64,000 nucleotides of DNA from Streptomyces sp. MST-110588 (GCF_022695595.1 NZ_CP074380.1:1488001-1552000); one strand, 5' to 3'. Numbered from the stretch's first letter, positions 34,206-43,546 are shown. Notes: generated from the letters alone by a model not told the origin. Translations and numbers: made by a program.

Positions 34206-36662
34206 TCAGGTGCCGGTGATGTGCTCCGGGCGCACCGGCACCCTGGGCAGCGCGAGCCCGGTCGCCGCCCTGATCGCGGAGACGACCGCGGGGGTGGACG
34301 AGAGGGTCGGCGCCTCGCCGACACCGCGCAGCCCGTACGGAGCGTGCTCGTCGGCGAGTTCGAGCACGTCGACCGGGATGGCCGGGGTGTCCAGGATGGT
34401 GGGGATCAGATAGTCGGTGAAGGAGGGGTTGCGGACCTTGGCGTCCCGGGAGACGACGATCTCCTCCATGACCGCCAGGCCCAGGCCCTGGGTCGTACCT
34501 CCCTGGATCTGGCCGACGACGGACAGCGGGTTGAGTGCCTTGCCGACGTCCTGGGCGCAGGCCAGCTCGACGACCTTGACCAGGCCGAGTCCGGTGTCCA
34601 CCTCCACCACCGCGCGGTGGGCGGCGAAGGAGTACTGGACGTGGCCGTTGCCCTGGCCGGTGCGCAGGTCGAACGCCTCGGTGGGGCGGTGGCGCCACTC
34701 CAGCTCCAGGTCGACCGCCTCGTCCTCCAGGACGTCCACCAGGTCGGCGAGCACCTCGCCGCCGTCGGTGACGACCTTGCCGTTCTCCAGGAGGAGTTCG
34801 GCGGTGGCCCAGGCCGGGTGGTACGTACCGAACTTGGCGCGGCCGATGTCCAGCACCTTCGCGCGTACCGCCGCACAGGCGTTCTTCACCGCGCCGCCGG
34901 TCACGTACGTCTGGCGGGAGGCGGAGGTGGAGCCCGCCGAGCCGACCCGGGTGTCGGCCGGCTGGATGGTCACCTGCTGGACACCCAGTTCCGTACGGGC
35001 GATCTGGGCGTGGACGGTGACGCCGCCCTGACCGACCTCGGCCATCGCGGTGTGCACGGTGGCGACCGGCTCGCCGGCCAGCACCTCCATGCGTACGCGG
35101 GCGGTGGAGTAGTCGTCGAAGCCCTCGGAGAACCCGACGTTCTTGATGCCGACGGCGTAGCCGACGCCGCGTACCACGCCCTCGCCGTGGGTGGTGTTGG
35201 ACAGCCCGCCGGGCAGCGCGCGGACGTCGGGGGCACCGCCGGCGCTCTCCCACTGCCGTTCGGGCGGCAGCGGCAGGGCCTTGACGCGGCGCAGCAGTTC
35301 GGCGACCGGTGCTGGCGAGTCCACCGGCTGCCCGGTCGGCATGATGGTGCCCTGTTCCATGGCGTTGCGCTGCCGGAACTCCACCGGGTCCATGTCCAGT
35401 GCGGCGGCGAGCTTGTCCATCTGGGACTCGTACGCGAAGCACGCCTGCACCGCGCCGAAGCCGCGCATCGCGCCGCAGGGCGGGTTGTTGGTGTAGAGGG
35501 CGATGGCCTCGATGTCGACGTCGTCGATGACGTACGGGCCCACCGACAGGGAGGAGGCGTTGCCGACGACGGCCGGGGAGGCCGAGGCGTAGGCGCCGCC
35601 GTCCAGCACGATGCGGCACCTCATGTGCGTGAGCTTGCCGTCCTTGGTGGCGCCGTGTTCGTACCAGAGCGTGGCCGGGTGCCGGTGGACGTGCCCGAAG
35701 AAGGACTCGAACCGGTTGTAGACGATCTTGACGGGTCTGCCGGTGCGCAGCGCCAGCAGACAGGCGTGGATCTGCATCGACAGGTCCTCGCGGCCCCCGA
35801 AGGCGCCGCCGACGCCGGAGAGCGTCATGCGGACCTTGCGCTCGGGCAGGCCCAGGACCGGCGCGATCTGGCGCAGGTCGGAGTGGAGCCACTGGGTGGC
35901 GACGTACAGGTCCACGCCGCCGTCCTCGGCGGGCACCGCAAGGCCCGACTCGGGGCCCAGGAACGCCTGGTCCTGCATGCCGACCTCGTACGTGCCGCTG
36001 ACCACGACATCGGCGCGCCGGGCCGCGGCGTCCGCGTCGCCGCGCACGATCGGCTGGCGGTGGACGATGTTGGGGTGCGGTACGTGGTCGGCGTGGTGGT
36101 CGGTGCGGCCGGGGTGGAGCAGCGGCGCGCCGGGGGCGGTCGCGGACTCCTCGTCGTGTACGACGGGCAGTCCGGCGTACCCGACCTTGATCTTCGCGGC
36201 GGCGCGGCGGGCGGTCTCGGGGTGGTCGGCGGCGACCAGGGCCACCGGCTCGCCGTGGTGGCGGACCCGGCCGTGGGCCAGGACGGGGGTGTCCCGGATC
36301 TCCAGACCGTAGTTCTTGACCTCGGCCGGGAGGTCGTCGTAGGTGAGGACCGCGTGGACACCGGCCTGGGCGAGCGCCTCGGAGGTGTCGATGGAGGTGA
36401 TCTCGGCGTGGGCGTGCGGGCTGCGCAGGGTGAAGCCCCAGAGCATGTCCTCGTGCCACAGGTCCGAGGAGTAGGCGAACTCGCCGGTGACCTTGAGCGT
36501 GCCGTCGGGGCGCAGCGTGGACGCGCCGATGCCGGCTCCGGTCCGGCCGCCCTGGGTGAGGCTGGTGGGGGTGCGGGTGACTTTCGGGCGGGTGGACTTC
36601 TGGCCGGTGACTTCTGAGCGAGTGGCTTCGGAGCGGGTGGCTTCCGAGCGGCTGGTTCCCAT
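34206..36662 (-). CDS. Xanthine dehydrogenase, molybdopterin-binding subunit
   Basis: 818 residues, xanthine oxidase-family large subunit. N-terminal aldehyde-oxidase-like domain (GEFAYSSDLWHEDMLWGFTL, HAVLTYDDLPAEVKNYGLEI), then Moco-binding blocks: VRMTLSGVGGAFGGREDLSM, NNPPCGAMRGFGAVQACFAY (substrate-binding Arg), the SASRQTYVTGGAVKNACAA segment and the catalytic glutamate in PYGLRGVGEAPTLSSTPAVV. It hydroxylates hypoxanthine/xanthine to urate. The first 40 residues are a repeat of SEATR units and may not be part of the mature fold; the start 6 bp after the preceding stop is tentative. It is the last of three subunit genes in an operon. Confidence 0.93.
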   Translation of the reverse strand: MGTSRSEATRSEATRSEVTGQKSTRPKVTRTPTSLTQGGRTGAGIGASTLRPDGTLKVTGEFAYSSDLWHEDMLWGFTLRSPHAHAEITSIDTSEALAQAGVHAVLTYDDLPAEVKNYGLEIRDTPVLAHGRVRHHGEPVALVAADHPETARRAAAKIKVGYAGLPVVHDEESATAPGAPLLHPGRTDHHADHVPHPNIVHRQPIVRGDADAAARRADVVVSGTYEVGMQDQAFLGPESGLAVPAEDGGVDLYVATQWLHSDLRQIAPVLGLPERKVRMTLSGVGGAFGGREDLSMQIHACLLALRTGRPVKIVYNRFESFFGHVHRHPATLWYEHGATKDGKLTHMRCRIVLDGGAYASASPAVVGNASSLSVGPYVIDDVDIEAIALYTNNPPCGAMRGFGAVQACFAYESQMDKLAAALDMDPVEFRQRNAMEQGTIMPTGQPVDSPAPVAELLRRVKALPLPPERQWESAGGAPDVRALPGGLSNTTHGEGVVRGVGYAVGIKNVGFSEGFDDYSTARVRMEVLAGEPVATVHTAMAEVGQGGVTVHAQIARTELGVQQVTIQPADTRVGSAGSTSASRQTYVTGGAVKNACAAVRAKVLDIGRAKFGTYHPAWATAELLLENGKVVTDGGEVLADLVDVLEDEAVDLELEWRHRPTEAFDLRTGQGNGHVQYSFAAHRAVVEVDTGLGLVKVVELACAQDVGKALNPLSVVGQIQGGTTQGLGLAVMEEIVVSRDAKVRNPSFTDYLIPTILDTPAIPVDVLELADEHAPYGLRGVGEAPTLSSTPAVVSAIRAATGLALPRVPVRPEHITGT

Positions 36663-36668
36663 GGCGGG

Positions 36669-37298
36669 TCAGGCCCCCTGTCCGGCGGTACGGGTCGTGC
36701 CGCGGGCGGCGGCCAGCCGTACCGCGTCCAGGATCTTCTCGTAGCCCGTGCAGCGGCACAGGTTGCCCGACAGGGCCTCGCGGATGTCGGCGTCGGAGGG
36801 GTCGGCGTTGCGCTCCAGCAGTTCGTCGGCGGCGACCAGCAGGCCCGGCGTGCAGAATCCGCACTGGACGGCGCCCGCGTCGATGAACGCCTGCTGGACG
36901 GGGGCGAGTTCGGCGGCCTCGACGGTGCGTCCGCCGGCGGTCCGTCCGTCGGTGGTCCGTCCGTCGGTGGGCCGTCCGTCGGTGGGCCGGGCCCGCCAGG
37001 TACGGGCCGCGTCCAGGCCGGTGCCGCCGGACGTCCCCTCGGCGCGCCGCCTGGCGTGGTCCGCCAGGCCCTCGACGGTGACGATCTCGCGCCCCTCGGC
37101 CTGGCCGGCCGCCACCAGGCAGGCACACACCGGCACCCCGTCCAGCCGCACCGTGCAGGAACCGCATTCGCCCTGTTCACAGGCGTTCTTCGAGCCCGGA
37201 AGGCCCAGCCGCTCACGCAGCACGTACAGCAGGCTCTCGCCTTCCCATACGTCGTCGGCCTGCTGCGCGCGGCCGTTGACGGTGAAGTTCACGCGCAT
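36669..37298 (-). CDS. Xanthine dehydrogenase, 2Fe-2S subunit
   Basis: 209 residues. N-terminal plant-ferredoxin-type cluster: NACEQGECGSCTVRLDGVPV with the outlying Cys in CACLVAAGQAEG. The C-terminal helical 2Fe-2S domain has GAVQCGFCTPGLLVAADELL and ALSGNLCRCTGYEKILDAVR. Between the two domains is an expanded linker of TDGRP/TDGRT repeats (residues about 105-125) not found in typical family members of about 165 residues. The ATG at 37296-37298 overlaps the end of the FAD-subunit gene by 10 bp, so translation is coupled. It transfers electrons from Moco to FAD. Confidence 0.93.
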   Translation of the reverse strand: MRVNFTVNGRAQQADDVWEGESLLYVLRERLGLPGSKNACEQGECGSCTVRLDGVPVCACLVAAGQAEGREIVTVEGLADHARRRAEGTSGGTGLDAARTWRARPTDGRPTDGRTTDGRTAGGRTVEAAELAPVQQAFIDAGAVQCGFCTPGLLVAADELLERNADPSDADIREALSGNLCRCTGYEKILDAVRLAAARGTTRTAGQGA

Positions 37299-38188
37299 TG
37301 TGTGCCTCCCTTGGTGCCGTGGGCGTTGCCGCGGTAGGACTCCCAGGTCCAGCCGAGGGTGCGGCGGGCCATGACCCCCACCGCGTGCCGGCGGTACGCG
37401 GCGCTGCCGCGCACGTCGTCGATCGGATTGCAGGCACCGGCGGCGAGCTGCGCGAACTGCCGGGCGACGGACGGCGGGACGGGCTTGCCCGACTCCCACA
37501 GGCCGCCCTCCTCCAGCGCCGCCGCGAGGAACTCCTCGGCCGCTTCGGCCCGTACGGGCGTGGGCGCGGCCGAGCCGATACCGGTCCGTACGGTCCTGGT
37601 CCGCGGGTGCAGCGCCAGGCCGAACGCGCACACCGCGATGACCATGGCGTTGCGCGTGCCGACCTTGGAGAACTGCTGCGGGCCGTCCGCCTTGGGTATG
37701 TGGACGGCGCGGATCAGCTCGTCCGGCTCCAGCGCGTTGCGTTTGACCCCCAGGTAGAAGTCGTCGATCGGGATCATGCGCCGGCCGCGTACGGACTCGG
37801 CCTCGACCAGGCAGCCGGCGGCCAGCAGCGCGGGGTGGGCGTCCCCGGCCGGGGAGGCGGTGCCCAGGTTGCCGCCGACGCCGCCGCGGTTGCGGATCTG
37901 CGGCGAGGCCACGGTGTGCGAGGCGAGCGCCAGGCCCGGCAGCTCGGTCCGCAGATGCTCCATGATCTGCGTGTACGGAACGGACGCGCCCAGGCGTACG
38001 GTCTCCTCGCCCACCTCCCACTCGCGCAGATCGGCGATGCGGTTGAGGTCCATCAGGCAGTCGGGGCGGCGGTGATCGAAGTTGATCTCGACCATCACGT
38101 CCGTTCCGCCCGCGATCGGCACGGCGGTGGGGTGCTCGGCCTTCGCGGCGAGCGCCTCCTCCCAGCGTGCGGGGCGAAGGAAGTCCAT
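37289..38188 (-). CDS. Xanthine dehydrogenase, FAD-binding subunit
   Basis: 299 residues, CoxM/XdhB-like. FAD-contacting motifs are EHPTAVPIAGGTDVMVEINF and IRNRGGVGGNLGTASPAGDA; the C-terminal domain has FSKVGTRNAMVIAVCAFGLA and GACNPIDDVRGSAAYRRHAV. The ATG at 38186-38188 was chosen at the start of the conserved MDFLRPARWEEAL; the frame continues upstream through a tandem repeat, which is not coding. First gene of the XDH operon, divergent from pucR across 452 bp, so it carries the operon promoter. Confidence 0.93.
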   Translation of the reverse strand: MDFLRPARWEEALAAKAEHPTAVPIAGGTDVMVEINFDHRRPDCLMDLNRIADLREWEVGEETVRLGASVPYTQIMEHLRTELPGLALASHTVASPQIRNRGGVGGNLGTASPAGDAHPALLAAGCLVEAESVRGRRMIPIDDFYLGVKRNALEPDELIRAVHIPKADGPQQFSKVGTRNAMVIAVCAFGLALHPRTRTVRTGIGSAAPTPVRAEAAEEFLAAALEEGGLWESGKPVPPSVARQFAQLAAGACNPIDDVRGSAAYRRHAVGVMARRTLGWTWESYRGNAHGTKGGTQCA

Positions 38189-38640
38189 GACGCGGCTCTC
38201 TTCCTGAAAGCAATGAACGCCGAAAACACTGAAAACACTGAAAACGCTGAAACGCTGAAAACGCTGAGCGATGGACACCGACGTATGCCGGCGCATGCCG
38301 TCGGAAAGCGACGAAAAACGACGGATAACGCCGGAAAACACCGCATGTGACGAGGGCGGTCGGCCCTGCGCGTCGAGGGCCGCCGGGCCTGGTGCGGCGG
38401 TGGCCGGTCCTCCGGGAACCGGGGCCGTTCGGCCCCTCGCCCCCGTCGAGCTGTTCCTGTCTTGTTCACGCTGTTACGCCCAGTGAACGCGCCCCGGGCC
38501 CGCCCGGTGCAGTCACCGAAACCATGAAGCGGTTGGCTGGCCAGGCCACACGTCTTGTAGATTCGAACGAAAAGCGGGGCTCAGAAACCTCGCGGAATTT
38601 CACCGGCAACACGAGACAGACAAGATCGGCGGGCGAGGTC
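38189..38640. promoter_or_regulatory. Divergent xdh-pucR control region with 9-bp repeats
   Basis: This 452-bp non-coding interval separates the xdh operon from pucR. At 38222-38265 are five tandem copies of GAAAACACT/GAAAACGCT (one is 8 bp), A-rich and so conspicuous in this genome. GACGAAAAACGACGG-like blocks follow to about 38340. Near pucR, TTGGCT (38531-38536) with TAGATT about 19 bp on is a weak promoter candidate, overlapped by the near-palindrome TGGCTGGCCAGGCCA. Purine-responsive control by PucR is inferred. Confidence 0.6.
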
Positions 38641-40317
38641 ATGCGGCTCCGCACACTCCTGGACACCGACTCCCTGGGCCTGCGCCTGCTGGGCGGCGAG
38701 GACGAGCTGGACCGTGCGGTACGGGGCGTGATGACCACGGACCTGCGCGACCCCAGCCGTTACCTGTCCGGCGGCGAACTGGTCCTGACGGGCCTGGCCT
38801 GGCGCCGCGAGCCGCAGGACTCCGAACGCTTCGTACGCATCCTGGCCTCGGCCGGGGTCGCGGGGCTCGCGGCGGGCGAGGCGGAGCTGGGCGCGATCCC
38901 GGACGATCTCGTACTGGCCTGCGCCCGCCACCGGCTGCCGCTGTTCTCCGTCGTGGAGGACGTCTCCTTCGCCTCGATCACCGAGTACGTCGTACGCCAG
39001 GTGTCCGGCGAGCGGGCCGGGGACCTGGCCGCCGTGGTGGACCGGCACCGCCGCCTGATGACCTCCGGCCCGGCCGGCGGCGGCCCCGAAGTCGTACTGG
39101 ACCTGCTGGGCTCCGACCTGGACCTGCGCGCCTGGGTGCTCTCGCCCACCGGCCGGCGGATCGCCGGCTCCGCCCCGGCCGGCGCCGGACCCGAGCTGCC
39201 GGCCGAGGTGGGCGTCCGGCTGGCGGGCGAGCACCTGGCCGCTTCCCGTACGGGCCGCCGCGGCCCGCACCGCGTCACCCTGCCCACCGGCACCTACTCC
39301 CTCTTCCCGATCCGCAGCAGCGGCCGGGACCTGCGCGAGACCGTGCTCTCGGACTGGCTGCTGGCCGTCGAGGCGGACGCCGGCGACTGGCCCGAGGAGC
39401 GGCTGGACCTGCTGCACGGCGTCACCCAGCTCATCGCCGTGGAACGCGACCGGCGGGATGCCGCCCGTACGGTGCGCAGGCGGCTCGCCCAGGAGGTCCT
39501 GGAGCTGGTCCAGGCGGGCGCGGCACCGGCCGAGATCGCCGCCCGGCTGCGGGTGGCCGCGCCCGTGCTGCTGCCCGGCCTCGGCACGGCGCCGCACTGG
39601 CAGGTCGTGGTGGCCCGCGTCGAGTGGGAGGGCGGGGAGGCGGCCGGCGGGGAGCTGGCCGGCGGTGCGGTGGCCCAGACGCTCCTGGAAGAGGTACTGG
39701 TCGACCCGGGCGCCTTCGGGCCCGAGCCCTCGGACCGCATCGCCGTCGCCCACACCGGTGACGAGGCGGTCGCGCTGGTCCCGCTGCCGGCCGTACCGGA
39801 CGACCGGGACCCGCTGTCCGCCGGGCTGCGCGCCGAGCGCCTGCTCGCCGTCGTCCGGGAGCCGCTGACCCGCGGCCTGGACGACGACGGCCGGCTGACC
39901 CTCGGCGTCAGCGCGACCGTCCACTCCGCGGAGGGCCTGCGCGGCGCCCTGGAGGAGGCCCGGCATGCCCGCCGGGTCGCCGCCGCCCGCCCCGGCCGGG
40001 TCTGCGCCGCCGGCCACGAGGAACTCGCCTCGCACGTCCTGCTCCTGCCCTTCGTCCCCGACGACGTACGCCGCGCCTTCACCGCCCGCCTTCTGGACCC
40101 GCTGCGCGACTACGACCGCCGCCACCGCGCGGAGCTGATCCCCACCCTGGAGGCGTTCTTGGACTGCGACGGCTCCTGGACCCGCTGCGCCACCCGCCTC
40201 CACCTCCACGTCAACACCCTCCGCTACCGCGTCGGCCGCATCGAGCAGCTCACCGGCCGCGACCTGTCCCGCCTGGAGGACAAACTCGACTTCTTCCTCG
40301 CCCTGCGGATGAGCTGA
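38641..40317 (+). CDS. pucR: PucR-family purine catabolism regulator
   Basis: 558 residues in the three-part PucR/CdaR layout. The N-terminal PucR domain (TLLDTDSLGLRLLGGEDELD, RYLSGGELVLTGLAWRREPQ) is followed by a central GGDEF-like or degenerate cyclase fold (WQVVVARVEWEGGEA, GVSATVHSAEGLRGALEEAR). The C-terminal HTH_30 is ELIPTLEAFLDCDGSWTRCA, then TRLHLHVNTLRYRVGRIEQL and TGRDLSRLEDKLDFFLAL. The ATG at 38641 follows GCGAGG. Divergence from the XDH operon makes it the obvious regulator of xanthine breakdown and possibly of the uricase locus 30 kb away. Confidence 0.92.
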   Translation: MRLRTLLDTDSLGLRLLGGEDELDRAVRGVMTTDLRDPSRYLSGGELVLTGLAWRREPQDSERFVRILASAGVAGLAAGEAELGAIPDDLVLACARHRLPLFSVVEDVSFASITEYVVRQVSGERAGDLAAVVDRHRRLMTSGPAGGGPEVVLDLLGSDLDLRAWVLSPTGRRIAGSAPAGAGPELPAEVGVRLAGEHLAASRTGRRGPHRVTLPTGTYSLFPIRSSGRDLRETVLSDWLLAVEADAGDWPEERLDLLHGVTQLIAVERDRRDAARTVRRRLAQEVLELVQAGAAPAEIAARLRVAAPVLLPGLGTAPHWQVVVARVEWEGGEAAGGELAGGAVAQTLLEEVLVDPGAFGPEPSDRIAVAHTGDEAVALVPLPAVPDDRDPLSAGLRAERLLAVVREPLTRGLDDDGRLTLGVSATVHSAEGLRGALEEARHARRVAAARPGRVCAAGHEELASHVLLLPFVPDDVRRAFTARLLDPLRDYDRRHRAELIPTLEAFLDCDGSWTRCATRLHLHVNTLRYRVGRIEQLTGRDLSRLEDKLDFFLALRMS

Positions 40318-40585
40318 GCGCTCACGCCCCCGCCCGGGGAACGCGAAGAGACCGGTGCGGCGGTCCGCGTTGCTCCGATCGGGCGAACTGTCGCGCGGTC
40401 ATGGTGGCGCGCGATGGCCGAATCGCGCCCAACCCGAGCCTGCGAGCAGGCAATTGACGGGTGCTCCGGGGGCCGGTGCGATTGTGAAAACATTCACCCG
40501 CCCCCTTGGCCGCACCGCGGCATTCGTGCTGAGATTCGCCCACGGCTTCCACTTCCAGCTCGATGGCGTGCTCGGGGAGGGCAAT

Positions 40586-41521
40586 GTGGCGGACACCGCC
40601 ATGTCAGGGTCTACGGAAACCGCGCGGACCGCGGAATCGACGCCGAAAGCACCGACAGCACCGACAGCACCGACAGCACCGACAGCACCAACGGGACCGG
40701 CAGCAGGAACAGGGCCGGCGGCGGCAGCAGGGCCGGCGGCGGTGCCGGCGGCCAGGACGGCCGGGCAGGAGGACGCCCTGGCACGGGCCGTGTGGCGGCT
40801 GCGGTCCCGGGGGTGCTGGGAGGACGCCGCCGCCCTGCTGGAGCCACACGCCTCCCACCACGCCCCGTCGGCGCTGCGCCGGGCGGCGCTCCTGGCGGAG
40901 CGGTGCATGTTCACCGGTGCCGGCTGGGCCGACGCCGAGGACGCGCTGCGGTCCGCCGAGGCGCTGGCGGGGGACGACGACGAGCGCGGCGCGGCAGCCT
41001 GCGAGCGCGGCCACCTCGCGTACGCCTCCACCGTCCTGGGCGTACGGGACCGCGCCGACGAGGCCCGGGCGGCGCTGGGCCGGGCGGCGGCGCTGCTGGC
41101 ACCCACCGCTCCCGGCCGCCCGCTGCTGGACTTCCGCCGGGGACTGATGGCGGAACACCTCGCCGACAGTCCGGACTCGGCCCGTGCCGCGTACCGCCGT
41201 GCCCACGCGGGTGCCACCGCCCACGACGACGCCCTGCTGCTCTCCTCCACCTGGCGTCACCTGGCCGGACTCGCGCTGCGGGACGGCGAGTTGGCCGAGG
41301 CCCGGCACGGCTTCGCCGAGTCCCTGCGGATCCGCGAGGAGCTGGGTTTCCTGGTCGGCACCGCACCGGCCCTGGCGGCACTGGCCGACGCCGTCCCCGA
41401 GCCCGACGCGCAGCGGCTGCGCGACGAGGCCGCCCGGCTGCTCCGCCTCATGGGCGGCGTTCCCACCTGGCTCGCCGGCCATCTCTCCACGCAGACAGAG
41501 ACAGAGACAGAGACGGGATGA
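40586..41521 (+). CDS. TPR-repeat hypothetical protein
   Basis: About 311 residues from a GTG at 40586 that has GGGAGG five bases upstream; an ATG five codons on is also possible. After a low-complexity leader (APT repeats from a 9-bp DNA repeat, then Ala/Gly/Pro) comes an alpha-solenoid of tetratricopeptide-like helices: DALARAVWRLRSRGCWEDAA, ALLEPHASHHAPSALRRAAL, GAAACERGHLAYASTVLGVR, TWRHLAGLALRDGELAEARH, GFAESLRIREELGFLVGTAP. The C-terminus ends in a QTETETETG repeat. No signal peptide. A protein-protein scaffold is likely; function unknown. Its neighbours give no clue. Confidence 0.75.
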   Translation: MADTAMSGSTETARTAESTPKAPTAPTAPTAPTAPTGPAAGTGPAAAAGPAAVPAARTAGQEDALARAVWRLRSRGCWEDAAALLEPHASHHAPSALRRAALLAERCMFTGAGWADAEDALRSAEALAGDDDERGAAACERGHLAYASTVLGVRDRADEARAALGRAAALLAPTAPGRPLLDFRRGLMAEHLADSPDSARAAYRRAHAGATAHDDALLLSSTWRHLAGLALRDGELAEARHGFAESLRIREELGFLVGTAPALAALADAVPEPDAQRLRDEAARLLRLMGGVPTWLAGHLSTQTETETETG

Positions 41522-41877
41522 GGTGACAGCAAGACGGGGGTGGGGACAGGGGACGGTTACCGTTACGGTTCCCGGGCCCGCAGGGTACGGAGTGGCGGAC
41601 GGTGCGGTGGGGGCGTACGTGACGTACCGTGCCGCGCTGCATGACGTCCGGCGTACGGGGGCTGCCGCGCCGTACCCCGCCCCGTCGGCCCCACACACCC
41701 ATTTTGGCCACAAGTCGCTCTGTCAGCGCCGGGCGCCGGACTGGATGCTTGACCGGCACCGGCCGACGCCCGCCCGCGGCGTCCACTCCGGCGCCGGCAC
41801 CGGCCCTCATCCGGGCGTGGGGCGTCCACCGTCGGCAGAGTCGGCGCCGCCCACTCAGAGCCTTTCAGGAGGCCACC
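41522..41877. other. Non-coding interval upstream of the methyltransferase
   Basis: 356 bp without a supported gene. It shows GGTTACCGTTACGGTTCC near 41558, many CGTACG motifs, and an AT-richer patch (CACACCCATTTTGGCCACAA, about 41693-41712) that may hold the promoter of the TTG-started methyltransferase. No clear operator was found. Confidence 0.5.
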
Positions 41878-42765
41878 TTGGCAAGGGAAATACCGCGTAC
41901 GACGACCGGTTCGGACTGGGGCAAGGCGGACTTCGCGGCTATTTACGACCGCCCCGACCCCCGGGCGTACTTCTCCGTCCTCCAGCCACTGGACTACCAG
42001 GTCCCGCACCACGGACAGGCCGTTTTCCGCATGCTGACCGACGCGCTGCGCCGGCTGCCCCCGGATACGTCCCGCAGCACGTCCCCGCAAGTCCTCGACC
42101 TGTGCTGCTCCTACGGGGTCAACGCCGCGCTCCTGAACCACCGGCTGGACCTGGGGGACCTCTACGCCCACTACACCGGCCTGCCCGGCGAGGACCGGCT
42201 GACGGCACACCAACTGGCCGATGAGGACAAGGCGTTCTACGCGGAACAGCGGCGTCCGGACGCGGTACGGGTGGTGGGTCTGGACGCGGCGCCGCGGGCG
42301 GTGGGCTACGCGCGCGCCGTCGGCCTGCTGGACGACGGGTTCGCCGAGGACCTGGAGACCGGCGCGCCGACGCCGGCGCTGCGGGACGCCGTGGGCGGCA
42401 CCGACCTGATCACGGTCACCGGCGGGGTGGGGTACATCGGCGCCCCGACCTTCGACCGGCTGCTCGACTGCATGTCCGCCCCGCCGTGGGTCGCCGCCTT
42501 CGTCCTGCGGACGGTGTCCTACGCGCCCGTCGCCGCCGTCCTGGAGCGCGCGGGCCTGGTGACGGAGCAGGTGCCCGGACGGACCTTCCGGCAGCGCCGC
42601 TTCGCCGACGGCGGGGAGCGCGAGGGGGTGTTCACCGCGCTCGCCGGGCGGGGGCTGGACACCGAGGGGCTGGAGGAGGACGGCTTCTACCACGCCGACC
42701 TGTACCTCTCCCGGCCCGCGGCCGATGTCGCGGCCGTTCCGCTGGAGCGTCTGCTGCCGGTCTGA
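41878..42765 (+). CDS. SAM-dependent methyltransferase-like protein
   Basis: 295 residues from an unusual TTG start at 41878, chosen because AGGAGG lies five bases upstream and the conserved protein begins there. The SAM motif I region is VLDLCCSYGVNAALLNHRLD, followed by VRVVGLDAAPRAVGYARAVG (acidic motif II) and GGTDLITVTGGVGYIGAPTF. The start of the protein (DWGKADFAAIYDRPDPRAYF) and the long insertion with HYTGLPGEDRLTAHQLADED are typical of a streptomycete class I MTase group of unknown substrate. No biosynthetic partners adjoin. Confidence 0.82.
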   Translation: MAREIPRTTTGSDWGKADFAAIYDRPDPRAYFSVLQPLDYQVPHHGQAVFRMLTDALRRLPPDTSRSTSPQVLDLCCSYGVNAALLNHRLDLGDLYAHYTGLPGEDRLTAHQLADEDKAFYAEQRRPDAVRVVGLDAAPRAVGYARAVGLLDDGFAEDLETGAPTPALRDAVGGTDLITVTGGVGYIGAPTFDRLLDCMSAPPWVAAFVLRTVSYAPVAAVLERAGLVTEQVPGRTFRQRRFADGGEREGVFTALAGRGLDTEGLEEDGFYHADLYLSRPAADVAAVPLERLLPV

Positions 42766-43088
42766 CGGGAGCCGATGGGAACCGACGGGGGCCGGCGGCA
42801 AGTAATGACGACTTGCGGCTGCTGACGGGGTATCACCCGGTGTGCCTGGCTTGGGGCATGGAGAATCACACGACGAACGGATTTGGACGTTATTTGACGC
42901 TGTACAGCCACACGCCATCACATGTCGCGGGATAGATTGACGCCGCGTCCTGATCCCGGTCGGCCGGGCCGGGGCGCAGTCACCTCCGGTCGCCGACCGG
43001 CGTGAATCAGCCACATTACGGCCGTCCGCGCACCGGTCCGGTCCGGATCTGTTCAGTTCTGTTCAGTAACGGAAATCGAGGAAGTCAC
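42766..43088. other. AT-richer intergenic region
   Basis: 323 bp between the methyltransferase and the exported protein. It holds an inverted repeat GCAAGT/ACTTGC (about 42801-42819), possibly a weak terminator, and an AT-rich stretch with ATTTGGACGTTATTTGACGC (promoter-like TTGACG). A 25-codon ATG frame at 42859-42936 has no ribosome site and was not called. A TGTTCAGTTC/TGTTCAGTAA direct repeat precedes the next ribosome site. Confidence 0.45.
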
Positions 43089-43517
43089 TTGAAGCCGTCC
43101 CGTCTCCGCCACCGCGCTGCCGGTACCGCCCTGACCGCTCTCCTGGTCACCGCCGCCGGAGTGGCCATGGCCTCCCCGGCCGCCGCCAAGGCCAACTCCA
43201 TGACCATCGGCGCGATATCCCTGAGCACCGGCAACGTGCCGGCCGTCTCGGTCGACGTCACGTACTCCTGCGACGTCGGGTCGGACGTCCACCTCGGCGT
43301 CACCGCCAAGGCCCTCAACAAGAAGTCCGTGGCCACCGGCACCGTGCCCAACAGCGCCCTCAAGTGCGACGCGGGCCGGCACGTCGTACGCGTGAAGCTG
43401 AAGAACAAGCCCGGGACGCCGTTCTTCGCCAAGAAGGACGCGGTGAAGATCACCGCGGATGTCCTCACCCCGGCCAACGTCAGCTACGCGAGCGACGAGA
43501 AGATCGCCACGCTCTGA
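43089..43517 (+). CDS. Small exported protein
   Basis: 142 residues from a TTG start with GAGGA six bases upstream. The N-terminus is a Sec signal peptide: basic KPSRLRHRAAG, hydrophobic TALTALLVTAAGVAMASP, then AAAKA cleavage near residue 33. The mature part (SMTIGAISLSTGNVPAVSVD, VTYSCDVGSDVHLGVTAKAL, SALKCDAGRHVVRVKLKNKP) looks like one beta-sandwich domain with two cysteines that could form a disulfide. An ATG 29 codons upstream would also be in frame but would spoil the signal peptide. Resembles conserved streptomycete secreted proteins of unknown role. Confidence 0.8.
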   Translation: MKPSRLRHRAAGTALTALLVTAAGVAMASPAAAKANSMTIGAISLSTGNVPAVSVDVTYSCDVGSDVHLGVTAKALNKKSVATGTVPNSALKCDAGRHVVRVKLKNKPGTPFFAKKDAVKITADVLTPANVSYASDEKIATL

Positions 43518-43546
43518 CCGGAGTCCGGCTGGATCCGGACCGGTCC

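Noticed and set aside
34038..36617. Long plus-strand open frame opposite the XDH large subunit
   Set aside because: Same artefact; the minus strand encodes clear xanthine dehydrogenase motifs.
42859..42936. 25-codon ORF (ATG to TAG) after the methyltransferase
   Set aside because: No ribosome binding site and no conserved features; it lies in an AT-richer promoter-like stretch.
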